Origin: Cellulophaga sp. HaHa_2_95
GTDB taxonomy: Bacteria > Bacteroidota > Bacteroidia > Flavobacteriales > Flavobacteriaceae
Assembly (NCBI RefSeq): GCF_019278565.1
Contig: NZ_CP058988.1
Location: forward strand, 1,302,001-1,366,000
Direction: 5' to 3'
DNA length: 64,000 nt
Numbering within the stretch: the first letter of the stretch is position 1; each line of letters starts with the position of its first letter. Below are positions 16,874-24,125 of the stretch, piece by piece. Under the pieces are notes generated by a model. The model saw nothing but the letters and a program-made list of their open reading frames with translations, was not told the DNA's origin and made no database searches. Made by a program: the position numbers and the translations under genes.

Positions 16874-17671
16874 TTATTGGATAGCATCTAAAAATGGTTT
16901 CATTTCTAGTAGTTCAATATCATCACGTTTACGTAATTCTCTTAAAAACCAACCTTTATGTCCGGCTCCATACGTAATGAGTACTCGTTTCCCTTGATAA
17001 CGGTATTTTTCTAATACCTTTTCAATATTCCAATAATGAGCAATATTTATATTTTCCCAGCCACCGAGGCCAAGTTCCTCATTAAACAAGCTGTTATAAG
17101 TTTGTAGCCCTATATCTTGAATGCTGTCATATGTATCTGTATGAATAAAATAGGGGTCATTTACTTTGCCACTAGCTTGGTAAATGGAATCTGAAAGCTG
17201 ATTTCCTTTTACATATTCAGTCCAATCAGCTATTCTAGAAGTATCTTGGCGAATAGCTCTTAACTTTTCTCCACGTTGATCTGCCATTGTTTTTGTCCAT
17301 CCGGCGGTTGGAATAATCTCAAAAGCCATTTTCTTTGATAAGGGAAAAACGACATCTACATACTCTGGAAAACGCATGGTACGAGGTTCGGAAATACTAT
17401 CATCTCTTTTAAATCCTTCCATGGCTGCTTTAAATAGATTTGGAGGAATCTCCGTTAAAATATAATCTGGTTTTATATTTATAATTAACTTTTTTAAATA
17501 CTCGACAGTGTAAACACTATCGGTCAGGTGACCTCCGTGGATGGTTCCCAAGACTAAAACTTCATTTTTTGTTTTTTGATCTGATCTGTCTTTTTTTTCA
17601 GATTGCTTACAACTGGATATAGTGAATATAGCGAGTAGTAAAATAAAAAAATAGCCTGTTATGTGCTTCAT
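16874..17671 (-). CDS. TraB/TIKI-like lipoprotein (DUF5694-type)
   Basis: 265 aa. The lipoprotein signal ends in TISSCKQSEKK. The core shows VLVLGTIHGGHLTDSVY with the GTxH motif, DYILTEIPPNLFK with a conserved Glu, and near the end VLITYGAGHKGWFLREL with GAGH. This trio (G-T-x-H, E, G-x-x-H) is the signature of the TraB/GumN/TIKI/ChaN superfamily, some of whose members are metal-dependent peptidases or haem binders. The spacing is closest to what is annotated DUF5694. The protein is probably anchored in the outer membrane or periplasm. Substrate unknown. Confidence 0.7.
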   Translation of the reverse strand: MKHITGYFFILLLAIFTISSCKQSEKKDRSDQKTKNEVLVLGTIHGGHLTDSVYTVEYLKKLIINIKPDYILTEIPPNLFKAAMEGFKRDDSISEPRTMRFPEYVDVVFPLSKKMAFEIIPTAGWTKTMADQRGEKLRAIRQDTSRIADWTEYVKGNQLSDSIYQASGKVNDPYFIHTDTYDSIQDIGLQTYNSLFNEELGLGGWENINIAHYWNIEKVLEKYRYQGKRVLITYGAGHKGWFLRELRKRDDIELLEMKPFLDAIQ

Positions 17672-17904
17672 TAGATCTTTAGTTTTAAAAGAGCTATAAA
17701 GCTATGAAAATATAGGCTAATAGTTTTAGTAAGGTATTTGTAGTTTTTAAATATAAAATTTTAGGCCCTATCTATAATTGTCATTTTTATCAAACATTTT
17801 TTTCTAGCAACAATTCGGATTTTGTTTTTCTTCTATAAAGATCAAATCTTATATATAATGTATATGATTCATAGTCACCTATCTTCAAATTAGTCCCGAA
17901 GCCC

Positions 17905-18525
17905 TTATTGATTATAGTGTAGACATGTTTTTAATTTTCGCGTTAAATCTTTTATGTGATACGCTGTATTTCCAATTCCTTGAAAATTGGCAGTGATGTA
18001 ATTCAAATCTGTTTGAGCCTTTTCACATTGGTCATTCCCAAGATAGTTTAATGCCCTGTGCACATAAGCAGTAGATAAAATGTCTTTGTCATCTGTGTTT
18101 TCAATAACGTAGTTGGTGATGCTAATTCCTTTATCAAATTCTTTTCGATAGAAGTAGGTTAATCCTAAATTTATGGCAGCAATATGATAGGTTGAATCTG
18201 AAATTTGGTAGGATTCTCGGTAATATTTTACCGCATTATCATAGTCGTGCGCTAGATGACTATTTAAGCCTAAATTGCTCAAGGTTGTTGGGTTATTAGG
18301 TTCCAATTCTAGGGCTTTTAAAAAAAGTTCATTCCCTTTTTTATAATTTCCATTTTTACTGAATTCTATTCCTTGGTCGTTTAAATCTCCGGCACTATCA
18401 TTTTCAAAATAATCTCCAGGAATTGATTTGTTCTGTTCCGCATTAATGGGCGACTTTTTACCGTCCTTGCAACTATTTAGTGTGATGATCAATAGTGTAA
18501 AAAGTACTAATTTATGGAGCATCAT
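17905..18525 (-). CDS. TPR-repeat lipoprotein
   Basis: 206 aa. The signal peptide ends in a lipobox (LNSCKDGKK). Residues ~45-180 contain at least three tetratricopeptide repeats: LNDQGIEFSKNGNYKKGNEL, TLSNLGLNSHLAHDYDNAVK and AAINLGLTYFYRKEFDKGIS, with canonical G/A/Y positions and a proline (EPNNPTT) between the first two. It is probably a periplasmic protein-protein interaction module. Monocistronic on the minus strand, with unclear promoter and partners. Confidence 0.8.
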   Translation of the reverse strand: MMLHKLVLFTLLIITLNSCKDGKKSPINAEQNKSIPGDYFENDSAGDLNDQGIEFSKNGNYKKGNELFLKALELEPNNPTTLSNLGLNSHLAHDYDNAVKYYRESYQISDSTYHIAAINLGLTYFYRKEFDKGISITNYVIENTDDKDILSTAYVHRALNYLGNDQCEKAQTDLNYITANFQGIGNTAYHIKDLTRKLKTCLHYNQ

Positions 18526-18552
18526 TCTGGTTGGTTTTTTTTTGTGCCTTGT

Positions 18553-18660
18553 TGCTTATAAAAATAGGAACTATTTTCTATAGTTGTCTGTAATTTTCCA
18601 TATTTAGTAGCGGCCTAGATTATTATTTCTTCAAAAAGTTCCCTGTTAGTATCAAGAATG
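18553..18660 (+). mobile_element. IS110-type left-end fragment (copy 4, degraded)
   Basis: CTTATAAAAATAGGAACTAT and TTTTCTATAGTTGTCTGTAA match the left-end sequence at 5775-5830 and 11670-11700. The similarity fades after ~18640, where GTTAGTATCAAGAA resembles the REP-like repeat at 13661. Confidence 0.5.
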
Positions 18661-18772
18661 TTTCTGGAGTAGGCTAGCGTCACAATAAAAGGGAGCAACA
18701 GAAGTGTTTTTTTAATGAAAATGTTATTCGTATCCTACTAGCTATTAATTGCTAGCTTTTGGTGGGTATCAA

Positions 18773-19210
18773 TTAAACTTTCAATTTCTTCCGAGTAGCT
18801 ATTATAATACGCCCGCCAATGATAAAAAATACCAAGCCAAATATCCCTGGTATGATTATTACTCCCCAAAGGTCAAAAAAGCTTTTTATTTTAGCTTTAT
18901 TCGGAGATTCTGGAATATAAATAACCACTACCTTTTCATTGATACTATATTTAGGCGGATTACTACTTGTTGATGATGAAAACTCCATCTGTTTTCCCTT
19001 GGTATCTATAAATTGAACTACTGGGGTGTACATGATAGATTTGTTAGAAGACTTGCTAGAACGTGACTCCAGTAGTTGTACGACCGTACCTTTAGTTTCA
19101 ATTGAATTTGCTATAAATTCATTCGTGTCTTTATACATAAAAAAGGCTCCTATGAGCATTCCCGCACCGATAATGGTAAAAATGTATTTTATAAATTTAC
19201 GTTCTTTCAT
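18773..19210 (-). CDS. DUF3592 membrane protein
   Basis: 145 aa. There is one transmembrane helix at the N-terminus (~8-27) and one near the C-terminus (~114-136). Between them lies the DUF3592 extracytoplasmic domain, recognisable by ETKGTVVQLLE, MYTPVVQFIDTKGKQMEF, SSNPPKYSINEKVVVIYIPE and NPNKAKI-like SPNKAKIKSF. Its function is unknown, although it is often linked to cell envelope and phage-related loci. Downstream of the FN3 lipoprotein gene and separated from it by a terminator and the ACCTCAGTTATTTGTTGTGC motif. Confidence 0.8.
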   Translation of the reverse strand: MKERKFIKYIFTIIGAGMLIGAFFMYKDTNEFIANSIETKGTVVQLLESRSSKSSNKSIMYTPVVQFIDTKGKQMEFSSSTSSNPPKYSINEKVVVIYIPESPNKAKIKSFFDLWGVIIIPGIFGLVFFIIGGRIIIATRKKLKV

Positions 19211-19229
19211 TTCTGGTGTTTATTTTTTT

Positions 19230-19249
19230 ACCTCAGTTATTTGTTGTGC
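19230..19249. repeat. Gene-end motif copy (ACCTCAGTTATTTGTTGTGC)
   Basis: It matches the motif ACCTCAGTTCTTTGTTAGC at 8336-8354, AGCTCAGTTCTTTGTTGGT at 3690-3708 and, more weakly, 23987-24005. Each copy is preceded by a T-run and sits in a gene-gene gap of the cassette-like block. Confidence 0.5.
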
Positions 19250-19280
19250 GTAGTTTTTTTATAGATCAACTGTAAATAAA

Positions 19281-19310
19281 AATAGTGCACTTTAGAGTGC
19301 ACTATTTTTT
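19281..19310. terminator. Bidirectional hairpin terminator
   Basis: AATAGTGCAC (19281-19290) pairs perfectly with GTGCACTATT (19297-19306) around a 6-nt loop. T-runs follow on both strands. It terminates the FN3 lipoprotein gene on the minus strand. Confidence 0.85.
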
Positions 19311-19337
19311 ATCCATATAAAATTAACGTACAAAGAA

Positions 19338-20807
19338 TTAGTTTACAGTGTAGGTGAATGTTTTAGAAGAAGATTGCTCATTTTCCGTGAAATCAGCAAT
19401 TCCTTCTTTTGTAGTAGCACTGCTTAAAGCATCATACTCTGCATCAGAAAGAGATATGGTTATTCCATCGCTTCCAGCAAAAAGGTAATTAGTATAGGTC
19501 ATACCGTTTAGAATTATACCATCTAATAAATCTCTATCTGTAAACCTAATAATCATGGAAGGGGCTGAAGCAAATGTACCTGTTGTTCTAGGATATAATG
19601 TAGCCGAAGTCACTTCAAAAGTTGTAGGTAGAGCAGCAGTAGTAAATGTAATTTCTTTGTCTAAAGTGGTTCCATATGCGGTACTTCTTGCTGTTATTCT
19701 AACCGTATATTCTGTATTAGCAGTAAGACCAGTAAATACATAACCAGAAGAAGTAACTCCTGTTGCTTCTTCATTATTATTAATATAGATATCAGCAAGA
19801 ACGCCTCCTGGACCATCTATAGTTAAAGATGACCAAGAAATATTAGCACTATTTGTACCGTTGCTGTCTAATGTTAACGTAAAATCATTTGGAGCAGGTG
19901 CACTCTGAGTTGTAAGCTCAATTTGTTGAGTACTAGTTGTTTCAAACGCATTAGATTTTGCTATCACTTTTGCTTCATACGTTGTTTCGGCATTTAGATT
20001 TGAAAACGTATAGGTTAGGACCTCTAGATCCGACGCTACTAAGGTGTCATCTAAGTAAATGTCATAAACGACACCGTCATTATCGTCTATAGTAGCAGCA
20101 GTCCAATCTATCGTAAAATCAGTAATTGTAATATCTTTAGCAGTAAGATCAAAAGCTGAAGGGATTGGCAGCGCTAATGTGGTAACGTCTATCACTTGGG
20201 TAGAAGTTGTTTCAAACGCATTAGATTTTGCTATCACTTTTGCATCATACGTTGTTTCTGCATTTAGATTTGAGAACGTATAGGTTAATACTTCCAGATC
20301 CGAAGCTACCATAGTGTCGTCTAAATAAATATCATATACGACACCGTCATTGCCTTCTACAGTAGCAGCAGTCCAATCTATCGTAAAATCAGTAATTGTA
20401 ATATCTTTAGAAGTAAGATCAAAAGCTGAAGGGATTGGCAGTGCTGATGTAATTACCTCTATCACTTGAGTAGAAGTTGTTCCAAATTCAATAGATTTTG
20501 CGGTAACTTTTGCATCATACGTTGTTTCAACACTTAGATTTGAAAACGTATAGGTTAGGACCTCTAAATCCGACGCTACTAAGGTATCGTCTAAGTAAAT
20601 GTCGTATTCGACACCTTCAGTGCCTTCTATAGTGGCAGCGCTCCAATCTATCGTAAAATCAGTATCGGTGATATCTTTAGATGTGATGGTGAAATTGGAC
20701 GGGTTTGGCGGAATAGTTGTTTCTTCATCGTCATCACTACTACAACTTGAGAGTATAAAAAATGATGAAATAAAAAGAGTTAAGGTAAATAATTTGTTGT
20801 TTTTCAT
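19338..20807 (-). CDS. Multi-FN3 surface lipoprotein
   Basis: 489 aa. The lipobox is ILSSCSSDDDEE, whose acidic run after Cys is consistent with surface export in Bacteroidota. It is followed by four fibronectin type III-like modules (~33-120, 121-210, 211-300, 301-390) and a C-terminal ~95-residue domain. The first three modules are close copies with a 90-residue (270-bp) period, sharing TDFTIDWTAAT, VYDIYLDDT, ASDLEVLTYTFSNL and TTYDAKVIAKS. FN3 modules mediate adhesion or spacing, so a cell-surface role is likely. Near-identical modules suggest recent internal duplication. The final region has no known motif. Confidence 0.85.
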   Translation of the reverse strand: MKNNKLFTLTLFISSFFILSSCSSDDDEETTIPPNPSNFTITSKDITDTDFTIDWSAATIEGTEGVEYDIYLDDTLVASDLEVLTYTFSNLSVETTYDAKVTAKSIEFGTTSTQVIEVITSALPIPSAFDLTSKDITITDFTIDWTAATVEGNDGVVYDIYLDDTMVASDLEVLTYTFSNLNAETTYDAKVIAKSNAFETTSTQVIDVTTLALPIPSAFDLTAKDITITDFTIDWTAATIDDNDGVVYDIYLDDTLVASDLEVLTYTFSNLNAETTYEAKVIAKSNAFETTSTQQIELTTQSAPAPNDFTLTLDSNGTNSANISWSSLTIDGPGGVLADIYINNNEEATGVTSSGYVFTGLTANTEYTVRITARSTAYGTTLDKEITFTTAALPTTFEVTSATLYPRTTGTFASAPSMIIRFTDRDLLDGIILNGMTYTNYLFAGSDGITISLSDAEYDALSSATTKEGIADFTENEQSSSKTFTYTVN

Positions 20808-20929
20808 AATTAAATCGTAAAGTTTGATAAAAATTTAAGGTTCATAGTTGAATTTTAGTGATGGATATTTTCGTATAGTTTTTATTTTTTTTGAATGGAG
20901 CATAACCATTGGTATAGAAATATAGGGCA

Positions 20930-21115
20930 GGTGATAAGCGCTATCGTTTCGGTTTAATACTTAGCTAGCATACCAATTTTGCTCTTATTTTTTGTTCACA
21001 TATCAGGTTTTATATATGGTGGGCGTTATAAATCTGGCTGCCGTTAGGCAAGTAAATACAGGGCTTTGGGGTGATGCAAAACCGCTATGATTTTTATAAC
21101 GTGTTAGGGGTCGTT
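20930..21115. repeat. Separator repeat D (attC-like, shared with E)
   Basis: The block 20937-21030 beginning GCAGGTGATAAGCGCTATCG is a close copy of 23834-23938. The outer parts are weakly inverted: GGTATAGAAATATAGGGC (20911-20928) pairs partly with GCTATGATTTTTATAACG (21084-21101). It lies between the esterase gene stop and the FN3 gene start. The rest of the 559-bp gap shows nothing recognisable. Confidence 0.55.
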
Positions 21116-21366
21116 TTTATTATGTTAAATTTTTGATAGTCAGGTCCCGTAATTTTTTTCTTTTTTAAAGGGTGTTTTAAGGGCGTACTTATTGAAGAGA
21201 AATAAGAAGTGCCTGAAATTTGGTATGCATCGCAATTAGGAAAATCTGTAGAAAATAACTTATTTCTTAAATATTTTACGATACCTAAAAACAGGGATTG
21301 AATCTTAAAAAAACGATTATGAGTAGTAGTGGAAAAGTTCTTTTTCTTAAAAGGATTAGAAGGTAT

Positions 21367-22341
21367 TTATTTTTCCGTGTGCTTATATATCCAATCCATT
21401 AGTTCTATTTTATCTAGATCGTCCCAAGTGGTCTGTGTATTCCTATGTTCGTTTAGCTTATATTCTGGTTGTAAAACAACTAAATCCGTATTTTCATTTC
21501 CGGCAAGATCTAATTCAGCTATAAAACCAACAATATCTGTGGCATTATTTTCATACAAGGTCCGGAAGTATTTTTTAAGCCTATATTTTATTTTAGGCTC
21601 AATATAAGCACGCACAGCATAATTTTTATAGATCTGAGCATTTGCATTTTCTGTATCCGTATAACTATACGATGAAAAATCTCGATAGGTATCTGGAGCC
21701 GTTTTGGGGGTGCCTTTCAAATAGGTTTCCAACATATAATTTATAAATAGGGGCTCCCAAAGGTCAATTTTATTAATTTTTATATCGCGTTCATGTTGGT
21801 GCCATTTACGTGTCCAGTCTAAAGTAAAATCACAAATAACAATTCCTTTTATATTTAGCTGAAAATCAAAATCTCCCTTTTTTATAAACTCTATATATTT
21901 CATGGCTCTATGCCCCACTAAGCTTGCTCCCAAAAAGAATACATTTTTATTGGGTAAAGAATATGTAGTAAAGACTTCTTTAAGTAGTTGGTGTGTAGAA
22001 CGCATGGAGGATTCTAAAAAGTAAAAGTCAAAAGGTATTTCCGTGGAGACGGACACTACTGCAAAGTTTTTTTCAAGTGCTTGCGTATACATTTGCTTGG
22101 AACTTTTATTTCTCTTGTCATATCCAGAATCTTCAAGAAAAATAAGGACGCCCTCAATACGCTTATTTTCAGGTAGCATTAAGGTGTACCCTTTTTCTAT
22201 AAAAGGGAGAAAGTCATTTGCTCCCTTTCCTATCCCAAGGCTATCATTTTTTGCGGGTTCATACTGCTCAACTATTTGCTGAGCAAAAGAGTTCAGACTT
22301 AAAAGCGTAATAAAGAACAAAAAATATAGTTTATTAGGCAT
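21367..22341 (-). CDS. Secreted alpha/beta-hydrolase-like protein
   Basis: 324 aa. The signal peptide ends at NSFAQ. The domain VLIFLEDSGYD, then FFLGASLVGHRAMKYIEF with GASLVG at the place of the nucleophile elbow (G-x-S-x-G), suggests an alpha/beta hydrolase. A likely acid site lies in VICDFTLDW, and the C-terminal catalytic His could be the one in LNEHRNTQTTWDDL. Substrate is not evident. The fold assignment is from pattern only. It stands alone between separator D and a degraded right-end element. Confidence 0.55.
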   Translation of the reverse strand: MPNKLYFLFFITLLSLNSFAQQIVEQYEPAKNDSLGIGKGANDFLPFIEKGYTLMLPENKRIEGVLIFLEDSGYDKRNKSSKQMYTQALEKNFAVVSVSTEIPFDFYFLESSMRSTHQLLKEVFTTYSLPNKNVFFLGASLVGHRAMKYIEFIKKGDFDFQLNIKGIVICDFTLDWTRKWHQHERDIKINKIDLWEPLFINYMLETYLKGTPKTAPDTYRDFSSYSYTDTENANAQIYKNYAVRAYIEPKIKYRLKKYFRTLYENNATDIVGFIAELDLAGNENTDLVVLQPEYKLNEHRNTQTTWDDLDKIELMDWIYKHTEK

Positions 22342-22354
22342 GCTTAGAATTTTT

Positions 22355-22440
22355 AATTGTTTTAGATACCTAAAAATAAGGATTATGTTTTAGAAGTGTG
22401 GAGTCTAGAGCTATAGTATATCAGATTAAGGAGCAATTGG
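22355..22440 (+). mobile_element. Possible degraded IS110 right-end fragment
   Basis: The order GAGTCTAGAGCTATAGTATA then TCAGATTAAGGAGCAATT resembles GAGCCTAGAATACTAGTGTC then CCGATTAAAGAAGAATTT at 8287-8323. The similarity is limited, so this is tentative. Confidence 0.35.
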
Positions 22441-22446
22441 TTTGTC

Positions 22447-23103
22447 TCACGCTACATCTTTGCTGTAGGATGTTTTTAGGGTACTATTTATGATGTCACT
22501 AATTTCTTTTGCGCAGTCAACAATCATAAAGTGCTGCCCTTTTTCAATTAAAATAGCATTATCTCCTTTTGCGGGAAGCAATTTATCTTTCGTTCCGCAA
22601 ATCTTAATCAAATTATGGAGCTGTGTTTCATTTTTCCAAGTCACTAGCTCACCAAGCGCCCATTTTGTAAAATTCAAATCAGTAGCATCTAAAATGGCAT
22701 TCAGTAACGCTTTGTTCTGGGTTCCGAACATATAGTAAGCTACTGGTTTTGGCGGATTCAATAATTTTGCAGGAAGTACTTCAATCAGTTTTAACCTTCC
22801 TATAAATTTTAGAATTCCACTAAGTTCATTTCGTGTCGCTACAGATGAAATTAGAATTGTGAATTTAGGTGTTACCAGTTTACTTATTTCAGTAGCAATT
22901 AATCCTCCAAAACTAACTCCTAGAATTCCGAACGTCTCATGCTCCCCAATTTTATATTTTTTAATCAACCGTTTGGAGTATTCAATAATTGGTTCTTTAG
23001 GGTTTGGTTTAATCCATTCTACAGGAATTAAATCGTATTCAAGCGTCAAATACTCAAAAATTCTTTGGTCTGCACCAAGGCCACTAATTGCAAATATTTT
23101 CAT
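22447..23103 (-). CDS. Alpha/beta hydrolase
   Basis: 218 aa, no signal peptide, cytosolic. The nucleophile elbow GILGVSFGGLIATEI has a G-x-S-x-G Ser. The oxyanion loop is ISGLGADQRIF, and the C-terminal EKGQHFMIVDCAKEI carries the catalytic His. The length and start (MKIFAISGLGADQ) match small esterases or lipases of the RsbQ-like group. Substrate unknown. It precedes the ankyrin gene on the minus strand by 72 bp, with no palindrome between them. Confidence 0.8.
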   Translation of the reverse strand: MKIFAISGLGADQRIFEYLTLEYDLIPVEWIKPNPKEPIIEYSKRLIKKYKIGEHETFGILGVSFGGLIATEISKLVTPKFTILISSVATRNELSGILKFIGRLKLIEVLPAKLLNPPKPVAYYMFGTQNKALLNAILDATDLNFTKWALGELVTWKNETQLHNLIKICGTKDKLLPAKGDNAILIEKGQHFMIVDCAKEISDIINSTLKTSYSKDVA

Positions 23104-23174
23104 ACTGTTTTGAGCTTGGGTTTTAGTGTACCATGGGTTTTTATATACAAGTTGCTATAAATTCTTGTACTGTG

Positions 23175-23783
23175 TTATTTTTGGCTATATTTATTTATCA
23201 AACTATGTAGTTTTTCATCTTTTGAAATTTCAACCCAGCGTCTTGATGTAATCCCATGATTATTCATCATATCCATATCAGCTCCACGTTTTAATAACTC
23301 TTCAATGATTTCAAATCGTAGTTGATTTAGTTCTTTTTGTTCTTCTCTCCAAGTTTTTCCATATTCTCTAATTGCAGTGAAAATTGGATTGTTACCGTTT
23401 TTTTTCTCCGATGTATTAATGTCTACTTTATTACTTTTAATTAAGATGAGAGATGTTTTTGAAAGATTATGATATACAAGTGAAATATGTAGCGCATTAA
23501 ATCCATCATTATTTAACCAATTAATATCCGCATCATTGTCAATCAGATATTTTACTATATCAATTTGTTCTTTAGAATCTTGATATTGCGATTGACAGTG
23601 TAGTGATTGAATTAAAATTGAACTTGGGTTTGAAAAGTCCGAATAGCTATTTATGTCAATATTATTAGTTTCAATTAACTCAATTACTTTTTTTTTATTC
23701 GATTCATATAAGGCGCTAAATAGTTCCTTTCCAATAGTATTTTCGGAGCTTTTAGAAGAAAAACTATTTTTAAATAATTTCAT
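23175..23783 (-). CDS. Ankyrin-repeat protein
   Basis: 202 aa, cytosolic. Four to five ankyrin repeats are visible, including KYLIDNDADINWLNNDGFNA, LHISLVYHNLSKTSLILIKS, NNPIFTAIREYG and LKRGADMDMMNNHGITSRRW. These mediate protein binding. It is unrelated in detail to the small tandem ankyrin proteins at 43-46 kb. Separator E lies upstream. Confidence 0.8.
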   Translation of the reverse strand: MKLFKNSFSSKSSENTIGKELFSALYESNKKKVIELIETNNIDINSYSDFSNPSSILIQSLHCQSQYQDSKEQIDIVKYLIDNDADINWLNNDGFNALHISLVYHNLSKTSLILIKSNKVDINTSEKKNGNNPIFTAIREYGKTWREEQKELNQLRFEIIEELLKRGADMDMMNNHGITSRRWVEISKDEKLHSLINKYSQK

Positions 23784-23833
23784 ATTTTAATTGATCTATT
23801 TCAGTGCAGCATTTAGTATAAAAAAAGCATAGC

Positions 23834-23990
23834 GCAGGTGATAAGCACTATCGTTTCAGTTTATTACTTAGCTAAATATAAATATTTTGCTTTTATTTTT
23901 TCTGCTATAGACGTCAAATTTTATAGTTGGCGGACTTTGTAAATAATCACAGACCTTCGATTAGGCGCGAATGTCCTATATTTTTTACCT
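23834..23990. repeat. Separator repeat E (homologous to D)
   Basis: GCAGGTGATAAGCACTATCG onward to about 23938 copies 20937-21030 with ~75-80% identity by eye. The region ends with CAGACCTTCGATTAGGCGC (compare GACCTCCGATTAAGCAC in palindrome C at 10523) and the TTTTTTACCTCCGTTCTTCT motif. It marks the edge of the cassette-like block next to topB. Confidence 0.55.
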
Positions 23991-24125
23991 CCGTTCTTCT
24001 CAAGCATCATAAGATGTATACTTTTACCGCAAGTAGCAGTTTTTGAGCCTATGCTATTGCAGCACAAATTACAAGAAATATTGACGTATGTTGGTCAAGG
24101 TATTTTAACTATTTTTGCGGCTGTC

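Noticed and set aside
5061..24005. Calling the block a true integron with attC sites
   Set aside because: The palindrome ends do not fit the full RYYYAAC/GTTRRRY consensus and no integron integrase is present. It is kept as a hypothesis only.
24051..24125. N-terminal extension of topoisomerase III
   Set aside because: The 25 extra residues are not similar to the family; MKVCIAEKPS at 24126 is the usual beginning.
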